From assembly GCA_947581855.1 (NCBI GenBank), contig CANPVZ010000001.1, forward strand, positions 186,001 to 250,000: DNA of 64,000 bases. The letters run 5' to 3'. Shown in pieces: positions 25,994 to 35,222 of this stretch; position 1 is the stretch's first letter, and the number at the start of each line of letters is the position of its first letter. Under the pieces are notes generated by a model. It had not been told where the DNA came from. It saw only the letters and a program-made list of their open reading frames with translations, and did no database searches. A program made the position numbers and the translations under genes. Source of the DNA: an uncultured Phocaeicola sp. (GTDB lineage: Bacteria; Bacteroidota; Bacteroidia; Bacteroidales; Bacteroidaceae).

Positions 25994-28102
25994 TTATGCT
26001 ATATCATCCTGAATTTGTAAATTGCTCATTTTTTTGCTTATTTGGAATGGAAAATCCGGATATTCATAAAGGCGGAATCTAGGTTCTGTTTCACCTTGTG
26101 TATAAGTCCAAATACTGCTATAATCTTCTATGTCTTCTCCCATTTTGTCGATCTGTCGTAAATAAGCTGCAATAGATTTATTTTCCGTAATATAAATGTT
26201 TCCCATCTTTTCAATAATAGGGCTATGTAATCTTGTGCCATCATGCTCGAATTTCAAAATGCGTTTGCCATTTTCGGTAATTCCTACTAATTGAAAGGTC
26301 ATACTTTTGCCAATGGCCGGTAGATTTAGAACATTACGATCTGTAGCAAGAAATGGCAAATGATGCTTTCTCATAAAATGCTGTATATTTGTGGCGGCGT
26401 TTTTACCTGATTTTAAAAGTGCATTTAGTTCATCTGCTTGCTCTTTTGTCATTTTTCCATATATTTTTTCTTCATTTTGTTCTTGTAATGAACGGCTATT
26501 AGGCGCGAAAACCGCATAGTTCTCTTCAAATCCTTTGACAGAAAATGTATAATAACAGATAATTCCCAATGAATTGAGCACCTGCCGTAATCTTGTTGTA
26601 TGTCCTCGGCGTGAAGCTGCTACGGTATATACAAGCTGATTAGTGATGATCCATCCTGCCGATAAGATTTTACGGATTGCTTCTTGTGCATCAGGGGTAA
26701 CCTCCAGTGGAGTTTGAAAATGAGTTTGTATGATAAATTGTTTAACGCCAATAGTGGAAGCTTTTTCTTTAAATTCGCGTAGAATATCAATTAGTTCTTC
26801 GTTTATACGCATCGGTAAATAGGCTAATAATCTGCTTCCTAACCTTACTCGTTGTAATTCCGCATACTTTTCTCCTTCCGGCCGTGATTGGTTTGCTTTT
26901 TGCTTGCGAAGAGCCATGCGATAAACTGCTTCGAGAATATTTTGCAATGTTTTATTTTGACTCATAAGTGCATCTCCTCCCGTAATAAGAATATCTCGTA
27001 ATTGCGTGTCTTCTTCGAAATAATTCATTAGTCTGCGAAGTTTATGCTTCCAAGCTTCTTTAGGAAGTAATGATTCGAATTCAAAATTAAGATGTTTACT
27101 TTGGAAATCATACATACGTTGGCAAGATGCACATAGTCCTCCACAAGCACGCCCCATTGTATCGGGAATTAATATAGCTACTTCTGGATATCTTCTGTGG
27201 ATATTATGTCCATCCGGTAAGATCCATCCGGCAGCATTCGGCTTGCCGGGTTCTACAATATCTTCCTTTTCCCATGCACGGATTTGTCCATATGTTTCTA
27301 CCAAATGAGGAGAATAGAGAATATAACTGCGGATTGCTTCGTCATTGTATTTGTTTTTACTTATACTAAGTAATGATAAATAATAAGGAGTGGCAAAAAA
27401 TGGCATTCCTTTTTTGCGTGCTTTGGATAAAAGATACATGGTCTCACTTGAGAGGGAATTATCTAGAAAACGATTTAATTCGGAAGGTGTTTTGATGGCC
27501 ATTGAAAGTTGAAATCGAAAATCGTTCCACCATTTTTCAACTAGTAGGTATTTTTCTTCATATTTCATATTCTCGTCGAAATGAAAACGTGAAGAAGCTG
27601 ACTTTCGGTTTTCTATCTTCTGAATTAATAAATGTAACATTCGTTTTTTATTTTCCTTTCGTATTTCGATTACTTCAGGATCTAATCCGGTTTTCCATCG
27701 CTGACTTCTATTTTTTACTTGCTGGGCAGATAGAATATTTTGTTCAGGAGTTTCTAATCTATTAAATAAATAGTATAAATCTATAAATATATCAGTATTG
27801 ATTTCTGTATTTTCCAATTGTCCTGTAAGAAATTGAAAAAGTAAAAAAATTGTTTGTACTGATATATCTTGATTAGTGGATAATTCATGAATATTTTTTT
27901 CATCATAGTCAATAATGAGTTGAATTTGCTTCCCTGCATAACTATGTATTTTACCAGAAGAATTCAGGTATTGTTTAAGTTTGTCCTTAAATTCTTGATT
28001 GTTTGAACTGTCCTCGGCTATATGGGCTATTTGAGGCAATTCTTTATAATATAATTGTTTTAATTGAGAAAGTGTCAGTGAAAGCATATTCTTTTGTTTC
28101 AT
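25994..28102 (-). CDS. KamA-family radical SAM protein with long N-terminal extension
   Basis: A protein of about 702 residues, far longer than lysine 2,3-aminomutase (about 416). The radical SAM cluster motif CX3CX2C is seen as RACGGLCASCQRMYDF near residue 320, followed by LRDILITGGDALMSQ, equivalent to the SGGDPL region of KamA. FIIQTHFQTPLEVTP and QLVYTVAASRRGHTTRLRQVLNSLGI follow the KamA barrel. Aminomutases use PLP, but I cannot confirm the PLP lysine. The first 300 residues are helical and unassigned. The ATG at 28102 is preferred over a TTG at 28138. The substrate is unknown and no lysine fermentation genes are nearby. Confidence 0.8.
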   Translation of the reverse strand: MKQKNMLSLTLSQLKQLYYKELPQIAHIAEDSSNNQEFKDKLKQYLNSSGKIHSYAGKQIQLIIDYDEKNIHELSTNQDISVQTIFLLFQFLTGQLENTEINTDIFIDLYYLFNRLETPEQNILSAQQVKNRSQRWKTGLDPEVIEIRKENKKRMLHLLIQKIENRKSASSRFHFDENMKYEEKYLLVEKWWNDFRFQLSMAIKTPSELNRFLDNSLSSETMYLLSKARKKGMPFFATPYYLSLLSISKNKYNDEAIRSYILYSPHLVETYGQIRAWEKEDIVEPGKPNAAGWILPDGHNIHRRYPEVAILIPDTMGRACGGLCASCQRMYDFQSKHLNFEFESLLPKEAWKHKLRRLMNYFEEDTQLRDILITGGDALMSQNKTLQNILEAVYRMALRKQKANQSRPEGEKYAELQRVRLGSRLLAYLPMRINEELIDILREFKEKASTIGVKQFIIQTHFQTPLEVTPDAQEAIRKILSAGWIITNQLVYTVAASRRGHTTRLRQVLNSLGIICYYTFSVKGFEENYAVFAPNSRSLQEQNEEKIYGKMTKEQADELNALLKSGKNAATNIQHFMRKHHLPFLATDRNVLNLPAIGKSMTFQLVGITENGKRILKFEHDGTRLHSPIIEKMGNIYITENKSIAAYLRQIDKMGEDIEDYSSIWTYTQGETEPRFRLYEYPDFPFQISKKMSNLQIQDDIA

Positions 28103-28944
28103 AAGCAGTTGTTTAAAGTTGTTTATAATAATGTTCAATTACCTATTCTTATTATAAAGGTTTTTTTATAAAAACTGTTCATCAGAGATGGCAGTTGTTT
28201 TGGCGGAAAAATCAGAGTTATTCGTTATACCTCATCCACGATAAACTTACGTATTTTAGTTTATAAAATCATAAGTATATACACATGTTTTATATTGATA
28301 TATAATTTACTATTATATAGGTATAATTTTTTTTCGGAATTGTAATAATTCAATAGTCTGATTAAAAACTAAGAATAATAAAAGGATACCGATCTTGTTG
28401 TATATAGTACACTAGACCACGCTTATCTTGTTATTGAAAAAAGTTTTTGTGCGTAGTTGTATCGTCAAAGGTAATAAAAAACAATTTTCCTGCAAAGTTT
28501 TTAGAAGAATAAAATGTAAATTGAAGCTTTAGCAAACTATTTTTTATATCTGAGTGAAAAATATTTTAAAGTCATTTTTATTTTTCTAATGATTTTATAA
28601 TAATGAATGTAGGAATACTCTAATTGAAGCTTTATTTTAAGTAAAGGTAGTATTTAAATATAAATATTCTTTTAATAGCCTATTAATTTTTAAGTATATT
28701 AGAAGATGATTACTTATATATAGGTTGTTTTTATGGATAAAGTATCCTTTATTAGCAGGTTTCAGTGTTATTAATATTGTAAGTTACAATTAGAAAAAGT
28801 GGAGTGGTTTATCAAATGTGTAATTATATAATTAATTTCTTATTTACCTTTCAAAATGAAAAGATTTTAAGACTGTTTATTAAATTATCTAAAACATTTA
28901 TCGAAAATAGTTGGGGATTCATTGTCTTTTTGTTACTTTGAAAA

Positions 28945-29197
28945 CGATAAGCGAAAAAGGATTATAACTATCTTCTTTTTAATTTGAAAGTGTAAAGATA
29001 GTTAAACTTTTATTAGAGATGTTTTAATGTAATTATGCTATCTGTATATTTGATATTTAGAAAAGCTTAAGATTAATAATTAGATGTCACTCAAGATAGT
29101 ATAATTTTGATTGGGAAAAGATTAATAATTCTCTCTCTTAATATATAATTACACTTATTCCCGCTTGACTTGTGAAAGCATAGGCGGGAATTTTCTT
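28945..29197 (+). ncRNA. Possible untranslated RNA of about 250 nt
   Basis: The segment starts after a near-consensus promoter (TTACTTTG, one mismatch) and ends at a good terminator; between them is a 9-bp hairpin and no open frame. It may be a structured RNA. The 5' end and even transcription are inferred. Confidence 0.3.
29157..29197 (+). terminator. Orphan intrinsic terminator
   Basis: ATTCCCGC (29157-29164) pairs with GCGGGAAT (29184-29191) and is followed by TTTCTTTTG. No annotated plus-strand gene lies within 3 kb upstream. Confidence 0.7.
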
Positions 29198-29251
29198 TTG
29201 TTATTAAACATCTTTTATATAAATATTTTCTTCCAGTATGTTTTTTAGTCA

Positions 29252-29259
29252 TATATTTG
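29252..29259 (+). promoter_or_regulatory. -7 box of the thioredoxin-family gene
   Basis: TATATTTG matches TAnnTTTG. With transcription starting near 29266, the ATG at 29274 would be almost leaderless, so the ATG at 29325 is preferred. Confidence 0.55.
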
Positions 29260-29324
29260 TCTAAAATATACTCATGGAATTGGAAAATAATAATAATAAC
29301 CTAAAACTTATAAGAACAGAAAAG

Positions 29325-30485
29325 ATGAAAGTAAAATTGAAATGTATGTTACTGGCATTAATGGTATGCCTAACAGGGATTATTTATGCTCAAGAAAGCC
29401 ACGATGGTATTAAATTTGTGGAAGACAAGACTTTTAACCAAGCTTTGGATTTGGCAAAGAAGGAGAACAAGTTGTTATTTATTGATTGTTACACTTCTTG
29501 GTGTGGACCTTGTAAGATGATGGCACGTGATGTATTCACACAAAAAATAGTAGGAGACTATTTTAATCCAAAATTCATATGCATGAAGGTGGATATGGAA
29601 AAAGGAGAAGGCGTGCAATTGAAAGACAAATTTCAAGTCAAAGCATTTCCTACTTTTGTTATCCTTAATGGTGAGGGTGAGATTATTAGCCGATTAGTGG
29701 GAGGAGGAAAAGCAGAGGAGTTTATAAAAAGGGTAGAAAACAGTTTGTCTGAAAGAGGATTGCTCGCTTTGCAAAAAAGATATAAGGCAGGAGAGCGGGG
29801 AACTGAATTCTTGAATGATTATATTCAAGCTCTTTCAGAAGCATATCTGTCAGATGAATGTGCTAAAGTTGCTGAAGAAATGTTAGCTGGTAAAGAGGCT
29901 AACTTAATACAGGATAAAGTACTTTTCGATGCTTTTGTTAACCACATTAATTCTCCGGAAAGTCCTTCTTTCCAGTATGTATTGAATCATAAAAAGGAAT
30001 TTTTAAATCAATATGGAGAGCAGAAAGTAAATATGAAACTCAATCGCGTATGGTCTTCTTATCCCAATACTTTTATTAAAAGAGGAACTGACGGGGCAAC
30101 ATTTGATGAGGCAAGAATGAGAGATTATGTAGCTTTGATGGAGAAAAATGGGGTAGAAAATGCAAAAGAAATCTCTGCTCTTACTTACATTCAGGCTGCT
30201 GATGCTATGAAAAATTGGAAGCAATATGTAGATTTGTGTACTGATTTTCAAAAGAATTTTAAGACTAATGATATGTATATTTATAATTGGGCACGCCGTG
30301 TAGAAATGAATTCTAAAGATGCTACATTACGTAATACAGCTGCTTCTTGGATAGAAAAACGTGTAAAAGAATTGGAGGAAGAAGTAAAGGATCATAAACC
30401 CGATCCAAATGCAGCGATAAGTATGGTAGGAGGTCCTACATGGATTAATCCTTATAAAGAGTTACTTACTAAGCTAAAATCATAA
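29325..30485 (+). CDS. Exported thioredoxin-family protein
   Basis: A 386-residue protein with a signal peptide (MKVKLKCMLLALMVCLTGIIYAQ) and an N-terminal thioredoxin domain. The active site is CYTSWCGPCKMM, and KAFPTFVILNGEGE carries the cis-proline. The C-terminal 230 residues are helical and lack a motif I recognise; in related Bacteroidetes proteins they look TPR-like. It would act in the periplasm in thiol redox or cytochrome/protein maturation. An alternative ATG at 29274 adds 17 residues, but the signal peptide fits the downstream start. It lies one gene upstream of dsbD, which is a plausible electron donor. Confidence 0.85.
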   Translation: MKVKLKCMLLALMVCLTGIIYAQESHDGIKFVEDKTFNQALDLAKKENKLLFIDCYTSWCGPCKMMARDVFTQKIVGDYFNPKFICMKVDMEKGEGVQLKDKFQVKAFPTFVILNGEGEIISRLVGGGKAEEFIKRVENSLSERGLLALQKRYKAGERGTEFLNDYIQALSEAYLSDECAKVAEEMLAGKEANLIQDKVLFDAFVNHINSPESPSFQYVLNHKKEFLNQYGEQKVNMKLNRVWSSYPNTFIKRGTDGATFDEARMRDYVALMEKNGVENAKEISALTYIQAADAMKNWKQYVDLCTDFQKNFKTNDMYIYNWARRVEMNSKDATLRNTAASWIEKRVKELEEEVKDHKPDPNAAISMVGGPTWINPYKELLTKLKS

Positions 30486-30514
30486 TTATTAATCCGATTT
30501 GCTAAACGATATTG

Positions 30515-30556
30515 AATCCCATCTTTACTGTTTTTTGCAGAAAGATGGGATTTTAT
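30515..30556 (+). terminator. Terminator of the thioredoxin-family gene
   Basis: AATCCCATCTTT (30515-30526) pairs with AAAGATGGGATT (30541-30552), followed by TTATC. Hence dsbD is transcribed separately. Confidence 0.75.
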
Positions 30557-30701
30557 CATTGTTATTCTGATACTTTTATTTTGTTTACAATTATACTTCA
30601 CACTTATGAATGAAGTATAGATTTCTGGCAAAAAGAACAAAAATATAGCTTGAAACAGCTGAAATTACCCATGAAAAGTATATTTATTGATAGAAAATAG
30701 C

Positions 30702-30709
30702 TATTTTTG
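30702..30709 (+). promoter_or_regulatory. -7 box of dsbD
   Basis: TATTTTTG matches TAnnTTTG, 33 bases before the dsbD ATG. Confidence 0.5.
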
Positions 30710-30742
30710 CAGCATTAACACACTTTTAAAGATAAAAATAGG

Positions 30743-32788
30743 ATGAAAAAAACATTTATCTTGAGCTGTCTGCTCTTGACTGCCTTTGTTTTCCAAGCAA
30801 TGGCACAGATTCAGGAACCGGTAAAGTTTAAATCGGAATTCAAGAAGGTTTCAGATACTGAGGCTGAAATCGTGTTTACAGCGACAATTGATGCTGGTTG
30901 GCATGTGTATTCAACAAACATTCCTGATGGCGGCCCAACTCCTGCCACACTTACCATGGAAACACTTGAGGGTGCTGAATTAGTTGGTAAATTGACTCCC
31001 CGTGGAAAAGTTGAAGAGAAGTTTGATGAAATGTTCCAAATGAAAGTCAGTTTCTTTGAGAACAATGCAACATTCTTTCAAAAAATTAAAATAACAGGTG
31101 CAACATACAAAATAGAGGGCTACATGCAATATGGCGCATGTAATGATGAAAACTGTCTACCTCCTTCAGATGTTTCCTTTTCTTTTACGGGAAAGGGAGT
31201 CGCTAAAGTTGCTGTTACGGCTCCCGCTTCCGATGATGTAAAGAAGGAAGTTACTTCAACAGCTGTTACTGAAACTGAACCTGGAACTGTTGAAACTGTA
31301 ACTGTTGCAGACACTGTAAACGTTGCAGTACCGGCGGAGGTAGGAAATTCAGATTGGTGGACTCCCGTAATTGATCAGCTCAATGCTTTTGGCAGTGAAG
31401 GAAAAGCTGATACCAATCAGTCTTGGATATACATATTTTTGATGGGATTTCTCGGAGGTTTGGTTGCATTGGTTACTCCTTGTGTTTGGCCTATCATTCC
31501 GATGACAGTTAGTTTCTTTTTGAAGCGTTCTGACGATAAGAAAAAAGGTATTCGTGATGCTTGGACATATGGAGCGTCTATTGTGGTTATTTATTTGGTG
31601 CTAGGATTAGCTATAACATTGATATTTGGTGCTAGTGCTCTAAATGCGTTATCGACAAATGCTATTTTTAATATTTTCTTCTTTTTGATGTTGGTCGTAT
31701 TTGCGGCTTCATTTTTTGGTGCTTTTGAAATAACGTTACCCTCTTCATGGAGTACAGCGGTTGATAGTAAAGCTGAAAAAACCAGTGGTTTGCTTAGTAT
31801 CTTTTTAATGGCATTTACTCTTACATTGGTATCATTTTCTTGTACAGGTCCGATTATTGGGTTTTTGTTAGTGGAAGTTTCTACCTCAGGAAGTATTGTT
31901 GCTCCGGCTATCGGAATGTTAGGATTTGCAATTGCTTTGGCATTGCCGTTTACTTTATTTGCCATGTTCCCGACTTGGTTGAAATCTATGCCTAAATCTG
32001 GTGGATGGATGAATGTTGTAAAAGTTGTTCTGGGCTTCTTGGAATTGGCTTTTGCTTTGAAATTCTTATCTGTGGCCGATATGGCATATGGCTGGCATAT
32101 TCTGGATCGTGAAACTTTTCTTGCATTATGGATTGCCATCTTCGGATTGTTAGGTTTCTACTTATTAGGTAAAATTAAATTCCCTCACGATGATGATGAA
32201 ACAAAAGTAAGTGTCTCTCGTTTCTTTATGGGTTTGATTTCATTGGCTTTTGCCATTTATATGGTACCGGGTTTGTGGGGCGCTCCGTTAAAAGCTGTTA
32301 GTGCTTTTGCACCTCCTTCAAGTACTCAAGATTTCAACTTATATAAGGAAGATGAAGTTCATGCTCAATATACTGATTATGAAGAAGGTATGGCGGCGGC
32401 CAAACGTTTGGGCAAACCTGTGATGGTTGATTTTACCGGATGGGGATGTGTTAATTGTCGTGAGATGGAATCTAAAGTTTGGATTGATCCGAAAGTACGG
32501 GATATCATGAATAATGATTATGTTTTAATTTCTTTATATGTAGATGAAAAGGCTAAATTGCCTGAAAAGATGACTGTAATGGAGAACGGACAACAGAGAG
32601 TTTTACGTACAATTGGTGATAAATGGAGTTATTTACAACGAGTAAAATTCGGTGCCAATGCTCAACCATTTTATGTATTATTGGATAATGAAGGTAATCC
32701 GTTAAATGGCTCGTATTCTCACGATGAAGATATTGATAAGTACGTGGACTTTTTGAAAACGGGACTTGAGAATTATAAAAAGAAATAA
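30743..32788 (+). CDS. dsbD: Thiol:disulfide interchange protein DsbD
   Basis: A 681-residue membrane reductase moving electrons from cytoplasmic thioredoxin to the periplasm. It has a signal peptide (ending FQAMAQ), an N-terminal beta domain (residues about 25-160, with CNDENCLPP), and a Thr/Val/Glu-rich linker. About eight membrane helices follow, containing the redox cysteines in TPCVWPIIPM and FSCTGPIIGF. The C-terminal thioredoxin domain has GWGCVNCREME. Domain order and cysteines are complete. The gene for an L-cysteine desulfidase-like protein starts 36 bases later, making an operon likely. Confidence 0.93.
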   Translation: MKKTFILSCLLLTAFVFQAMAQIQEPVKFKSEFKKVSDTEAEIVFTATIDAGWHVYSTNIPDGGPTPATLTMETLEGAELVGKLTPRGKVEEKFDEMFQMKVSFFENNATFFQKIKITGATYKIEGYMQYGACNDENCLPPSDVSFSFTGKGVAKVAVTAPASDDVKKEVTSTAVTETEPGTVETVTVADTVNVAVPAEVGNSDWWTPVIDQLNAFGSEGKADTNQSWIYIFLMGFLGGLVALVTPCVWPIIPMTVSFFLKRSDDKKKGIRDAWTYGASIVVIYLVLGLAITLIFGASALNALSTNAIFNIFFFLMLVVFAASFFGAFEITLPSSWSTAVDSKAEKTSGLLSIFLMAFTLTLVSFSCTGPIIGFLLVEVSTSGSIVAPAIGMLGFAIALALPFTLFAMFPTWLKSMPKSGGWMNVVKVVLGFLELAFALKFLSVADMAYGWHILDRETFLALWIAIFGLLGFYLLGKIKFPHDDDETKVSVSRFFMGLISLAFAIYMVPGLWGAPLKAVSAFAPPSSTQDFNLYKEDEVHAQYTDYEEGMAAAKRLGKPVMVDFTGWGCVNCREMESKVWIDPKVRDIMNNDYVLISLYVDEKAKLPEKMTVMENGQQRVLRTIGDKWSYLQRVKFGANAQPFYVLLDNEGNPLNGSYSHDEDIDKYVDFLKTGLENYKKK

Positions 32789-32824
32789 ATCTAGAAAACC
32801 TTAACTAAAATCCGAACTACAATC

Positions 32825-34117
32825 ATGTTGGATAAATCGGAAAGAGAACAAATAATAGCTTTGGTACAGCGCGAGGTCATTCCGGCAATCGGCTGTACCG
32901 AGCCTGTTGCTGTGGCGCTTTGTGTGTCTAGGGCTGCGGAAATATTAGGTCGTCAGCCTGAACATGTAACGGTATTATTGAGTGCAAATATCTTGAAAAA
33001 TGCCATGGGAGTCGGTATTCCCGGAACAGGTATGATTGGTTTACCGATTGCTATTGCTTTAGGAGCATTGATTGGAAAATCCGCCTATCAATTGGAGGTT
33101 TTAAAGGACTGCTCACCGGAAGCGGTAGAAAAAGGAAAGCAATATATTGCTGAGAAACGTATTTCTATATCTCTAAAAGAAAATATTACTGAGAAACTGT
33201 ATGTAGAAGCTGTTTGTGAAGCGGAAGGAGAGGAGGCAAAAGCTATCATCGCTGGAGGGCATACAAACTTTGTTTATGTATCAAAAGGAAAAGAAGTCTT
33301 GATAGATAAGCAGGGGGGAAGTCAGTCCGAAGAAGAAAATAAGGATGTAGAGTTGAATCTTCGTAAAGTATATGATTTTGCTATGGGTTCTCCTTTAGAA
33401 GAAATAGAATTTATTCTAGAATCTATGCGTTTAAATAAAGCGGCTGCAGAACAGTCTTTCCAAGGTGATTATGGGCATGGGGTAGGTAAAATGATGCGAT
33501 GCTCTATGGAACGGCAAATTATCGGAGATAATACTTTCTCTCATATTCTTTCTTATACTTCAGCTGCTTGTGATGCTCGTATGGGGGGCGCTATGATTCC
33601 GGTAATGAGTAATTCAGGAAGTGGTAATCAGGGAATTACGGCAACTTTACCTGTTGTTGTTTATGCGGAAGATAACCATAAAAGCCATGAAGAACTTGTT
33701 CGTGCCTTGATGTTAAGTCATCTTACAGTTATATATATCAAGCAAAGTCTAGGACGTTTATCTGCTTTATGTGGATGTGTCGTGGCTGCGACGGGATCCA
33801 GTTGCGGTATTACTTATTTAATGGGTGGCGATTACGAACAAATAGTATATGCTGTGAAAAATATGATTGCAAATTTGACGGGTATGATTTGCGATGGAGC
33901 TAAACCAAGTTGTGCAATGAAATTAACTAGTGGTGTGTCTACTGCAGTTCTTTCGGCAATGATGGCAATGCAACAGAAGTTTGTAACTTCAGTGGAAGGT
34001 ATTATAGATGATGATGTAGATCGCTGTATTCGTAATTTAACACAAATTGGTTCACAGGGAATGAATGAGACAGACCGTTTGGTTTTAGATATCATGACAC
34101 ATAAGCAAAATACTTGA
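32825..34117 (+). CDS. UPF0597 / CyuA-like L-cysteine desulfidase family protein
   Basis: A 430-residue protein of the L-serine dehydratase alpha-like UPF0597 family. IGCTEPVAVALC near residue 22 and LCGCVVAATGSSCGITY plus GAKPSCAMK in the C-terminal half supply the cysteines expected to hold a [4Fe-4S] cluster. Family members (CyuA/YhaM) degrade cysteine to pyruvate, sulfide and ammonia. The 36-base gap after dsbD suggests joint expression, which fits a thiol-homeostasis theme, although this is inference. The transcript ends at the strong hairpin at 34164-34201. Confidence 0.85.
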   Translation: MLDKSEREQIIALVQREVIPAIGCTEPVAVALCVSRAAEILGRQPEHVTVLLSANILKNAMGVGIPGTGMIGLPIAIALGALIGKSAYQLEVLKDCSPEAVEKGKQYIAEKRISISLKENITEKLYVEAVCEAEGEEAKAIIAGGHTNFVYVSKGKEVLIDKQGGSQSEEENKDVELNLRKVYDFAMGSPLEEIEFILESMRLNKAAAEQSFQGDYGHGVGKMMRCSMERQIIGDNTFSHILSYTSAACDARMGGAMIPVMSNSGSGNQGITATLPVVVYAEDNHKSHEELVRALMLSHLTVIYIKQSLGRLSALCGCVVAATGSSCGITYLMGGDYEQIVYAVKNMIANLTGMICDGAKPSCAMKLTSGVSTAVLSAMMAMQQKFVTSVEGIIDDDVDRCIRNLTQIGSQGMNETDRLVLDIMTHKQNT

Positions 34118-34163
34118 TGACATGAAAGATTTTTTCTTTTAACCTGAAACTTTGATAAGAGAT

Positions 34164-34201
34164 CGCCGCTTAAGGAATTATTCCGAAAGCGGCGTTTTTT
34201 T
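34164..34201 (+). terminator. Terminator of the dsbD operon
   Basis: CGCCGCTT (34164-34171) pairs with AAGCGGCG (34187-34194), with an inner GGAAT/ATTCC extension, followed by seven T residues. Confidence 0.88.
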
Positions 34202-34243
34202 GAGTTTGCTATTAATAATAAGGGTATCAAACGCTATCAATAA

Positions 34244-34286
34244 AATGGCATTTGAGATGAGAAAAAACTCATTCACAAATGCCATT
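34244..34286. terminator. Second hairpin between convergent genes
   Basis: AATGGCATTTG (34244-34254) and its perfect complement (34276-34286) enclose a TGAG/CTCA inner stem around six A residues. It is downstream of the OmpA-like gene on the minus strand and probably terminates it, or both strands. Confidence 0.6.
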
Positions 34287-34364
34287 ATAGTTTTTTGAGA
34301 GATTCACTAAGTATCTCTATAATAATTAATTGTTTATTTGTTTAGAAATTTATTATTCCAGTTT

Positions 34365-35036
34365 TTATTTTCCTGCCTCTGCATCTTTAATCATTTGTTC
34401 ACTAGCATACATGTAAATTTCTACACGACGATTTTCAGCAGCACTCTTTGAATCGTCATATTCGCTGTAAGCCTTTCCTTCTACAGATTTGATCTGTTTT
34501 GGAGAAACACCTTTCTGTTCCAAGAAATTTTCTACAGCATCAGCGCGTGCTAAAGAAACTTTTTCGTTAGCAGCCAGTGTGCCGACTTTGTCTGTGTGGC
34601 CATAAATGGCAATATCCATAGTTGGATTATTTTTCAGAATCTGAGCAAATTCGGTTAACGAATTCTTAGCTGATGCACTTAATTGAGACGAATTGAAACC
34701 GAACAGAATTCCGGAATCGAAAGTAACTTTTACTGCCTGCAAACCGTTAGCGTCTGTAATTTGATCCACTTGAGCACCTTCCACTTGTTTGGCAGCTTCA
34801 GCAGCTTTATCCATTTTTTTACCGATAATAACTCCGGCACCTGCTCCTACGGCTGTTCCGATGGCAGCGCCGATAGCTGCGCCTTTACCGTGACCGGCAA
34901 TACCACCTATGATTGCGCCTAAAGCAGCACCACCGCCAGCACCAATTAATCCGCCTTTGGCAGTATTATTCATATTGCAACTTCCGAATGTTAATAATCC
35001 GCAAAGTAATAAAGAAGTGATTTTAATTTTTTTCAT
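34365..35036 (-). CDS. OmpA-family lipoprotein with glycine-zipper segment
   Basis: A 223-residue lipoprotein: lipobox LLTFGSC with the acylated Cys at residue 20. A glycine-zipper region (GGLIGAGGGAALGAIIGG and similar, residues about 28-72) follows. The C-terminal OmpA-like peptidoglycan-binding domain has FGFNSSQLSASA, IYGHTDKVGT and NRRVEIYMYA. It ties the outer membrane to peptidoglycan and resembles the YiaD family. It has its own -7 box at 35068-35075. Confidence 0.92.
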   Translation of the reverse strand: MKKIKITSLLLCGLLTFGSCNMNNTAKGGLIGAGGGAALGAIIGGIAGHGKGAAIGAAIGTAVGAGAGVIIGKKMDKAAEAAKQVEGAQVDQITDANGLQAVKVTFDSGILFGFNSSQLSASAKNSLTEFAQILKNNPTMDIAIYGHTDKVGTLAANEKVSLARADAVENFLEQKGVSPKQIKSVEGKAYSEYDDSKSAAENRRVEIYMYASEQMIKDAEAGK

Positions 35037-35067
35037 AACATTTATGTTTAAAAGTTCTTTGGGACTG

Positions 35068-35075
35068 CAAATATA
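35068..35075 (-). promoter_or_regulatory. -7 box of the OmpA-family gene
   Basis: TATATTTG on the minus strand matches TAnnTTTG; CTTG lies about 22 bases upstream. Confidence 0.55.
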
Positions 35076-35172
35076 AGGATTTACAAAGAATTTTGTTCAA
35101 GATAAGCTTTAATATTTTACGTTTCATTGTTTAATATACTCCATTTATGAAATAGATTTCTGATATTTTTCG

Positions 35173-35180
35173 TAATTTTG
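35173..35180 (+). promoter_or_regulatory. -7 box of proS
   Basis: TAATTTTG overlaps an in-frame upstream TTG at 35178, so that codon cannot be the start; the ATG at 35223 is. Confidence 0.6.
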
Positions 35181-35222
35181 CCAACCGAATTTAGAAAATC
35201 AGATAAAATTAAGAATATAAAA

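Larger units (their letters stand above)
28139..29273. other. Long AT-rich non-coding region
   Basis: About 1.1 kb without an open frame of note, by far the largest plain gap in the window and visibly richer in A and T than its neighbours. Two things are discernible: a hairpin AACTATCTT/AAGATAGTT near 28967-29005, and an intrinsic terminator at 29157-29197 pointing rightwards, which implies a transcript ending there although no gene precedes it on the plus strand. A near-match promoter (TTGG, 18 bases, TTACTTTG) lies around 28912-28940. Confidence 0.6.
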
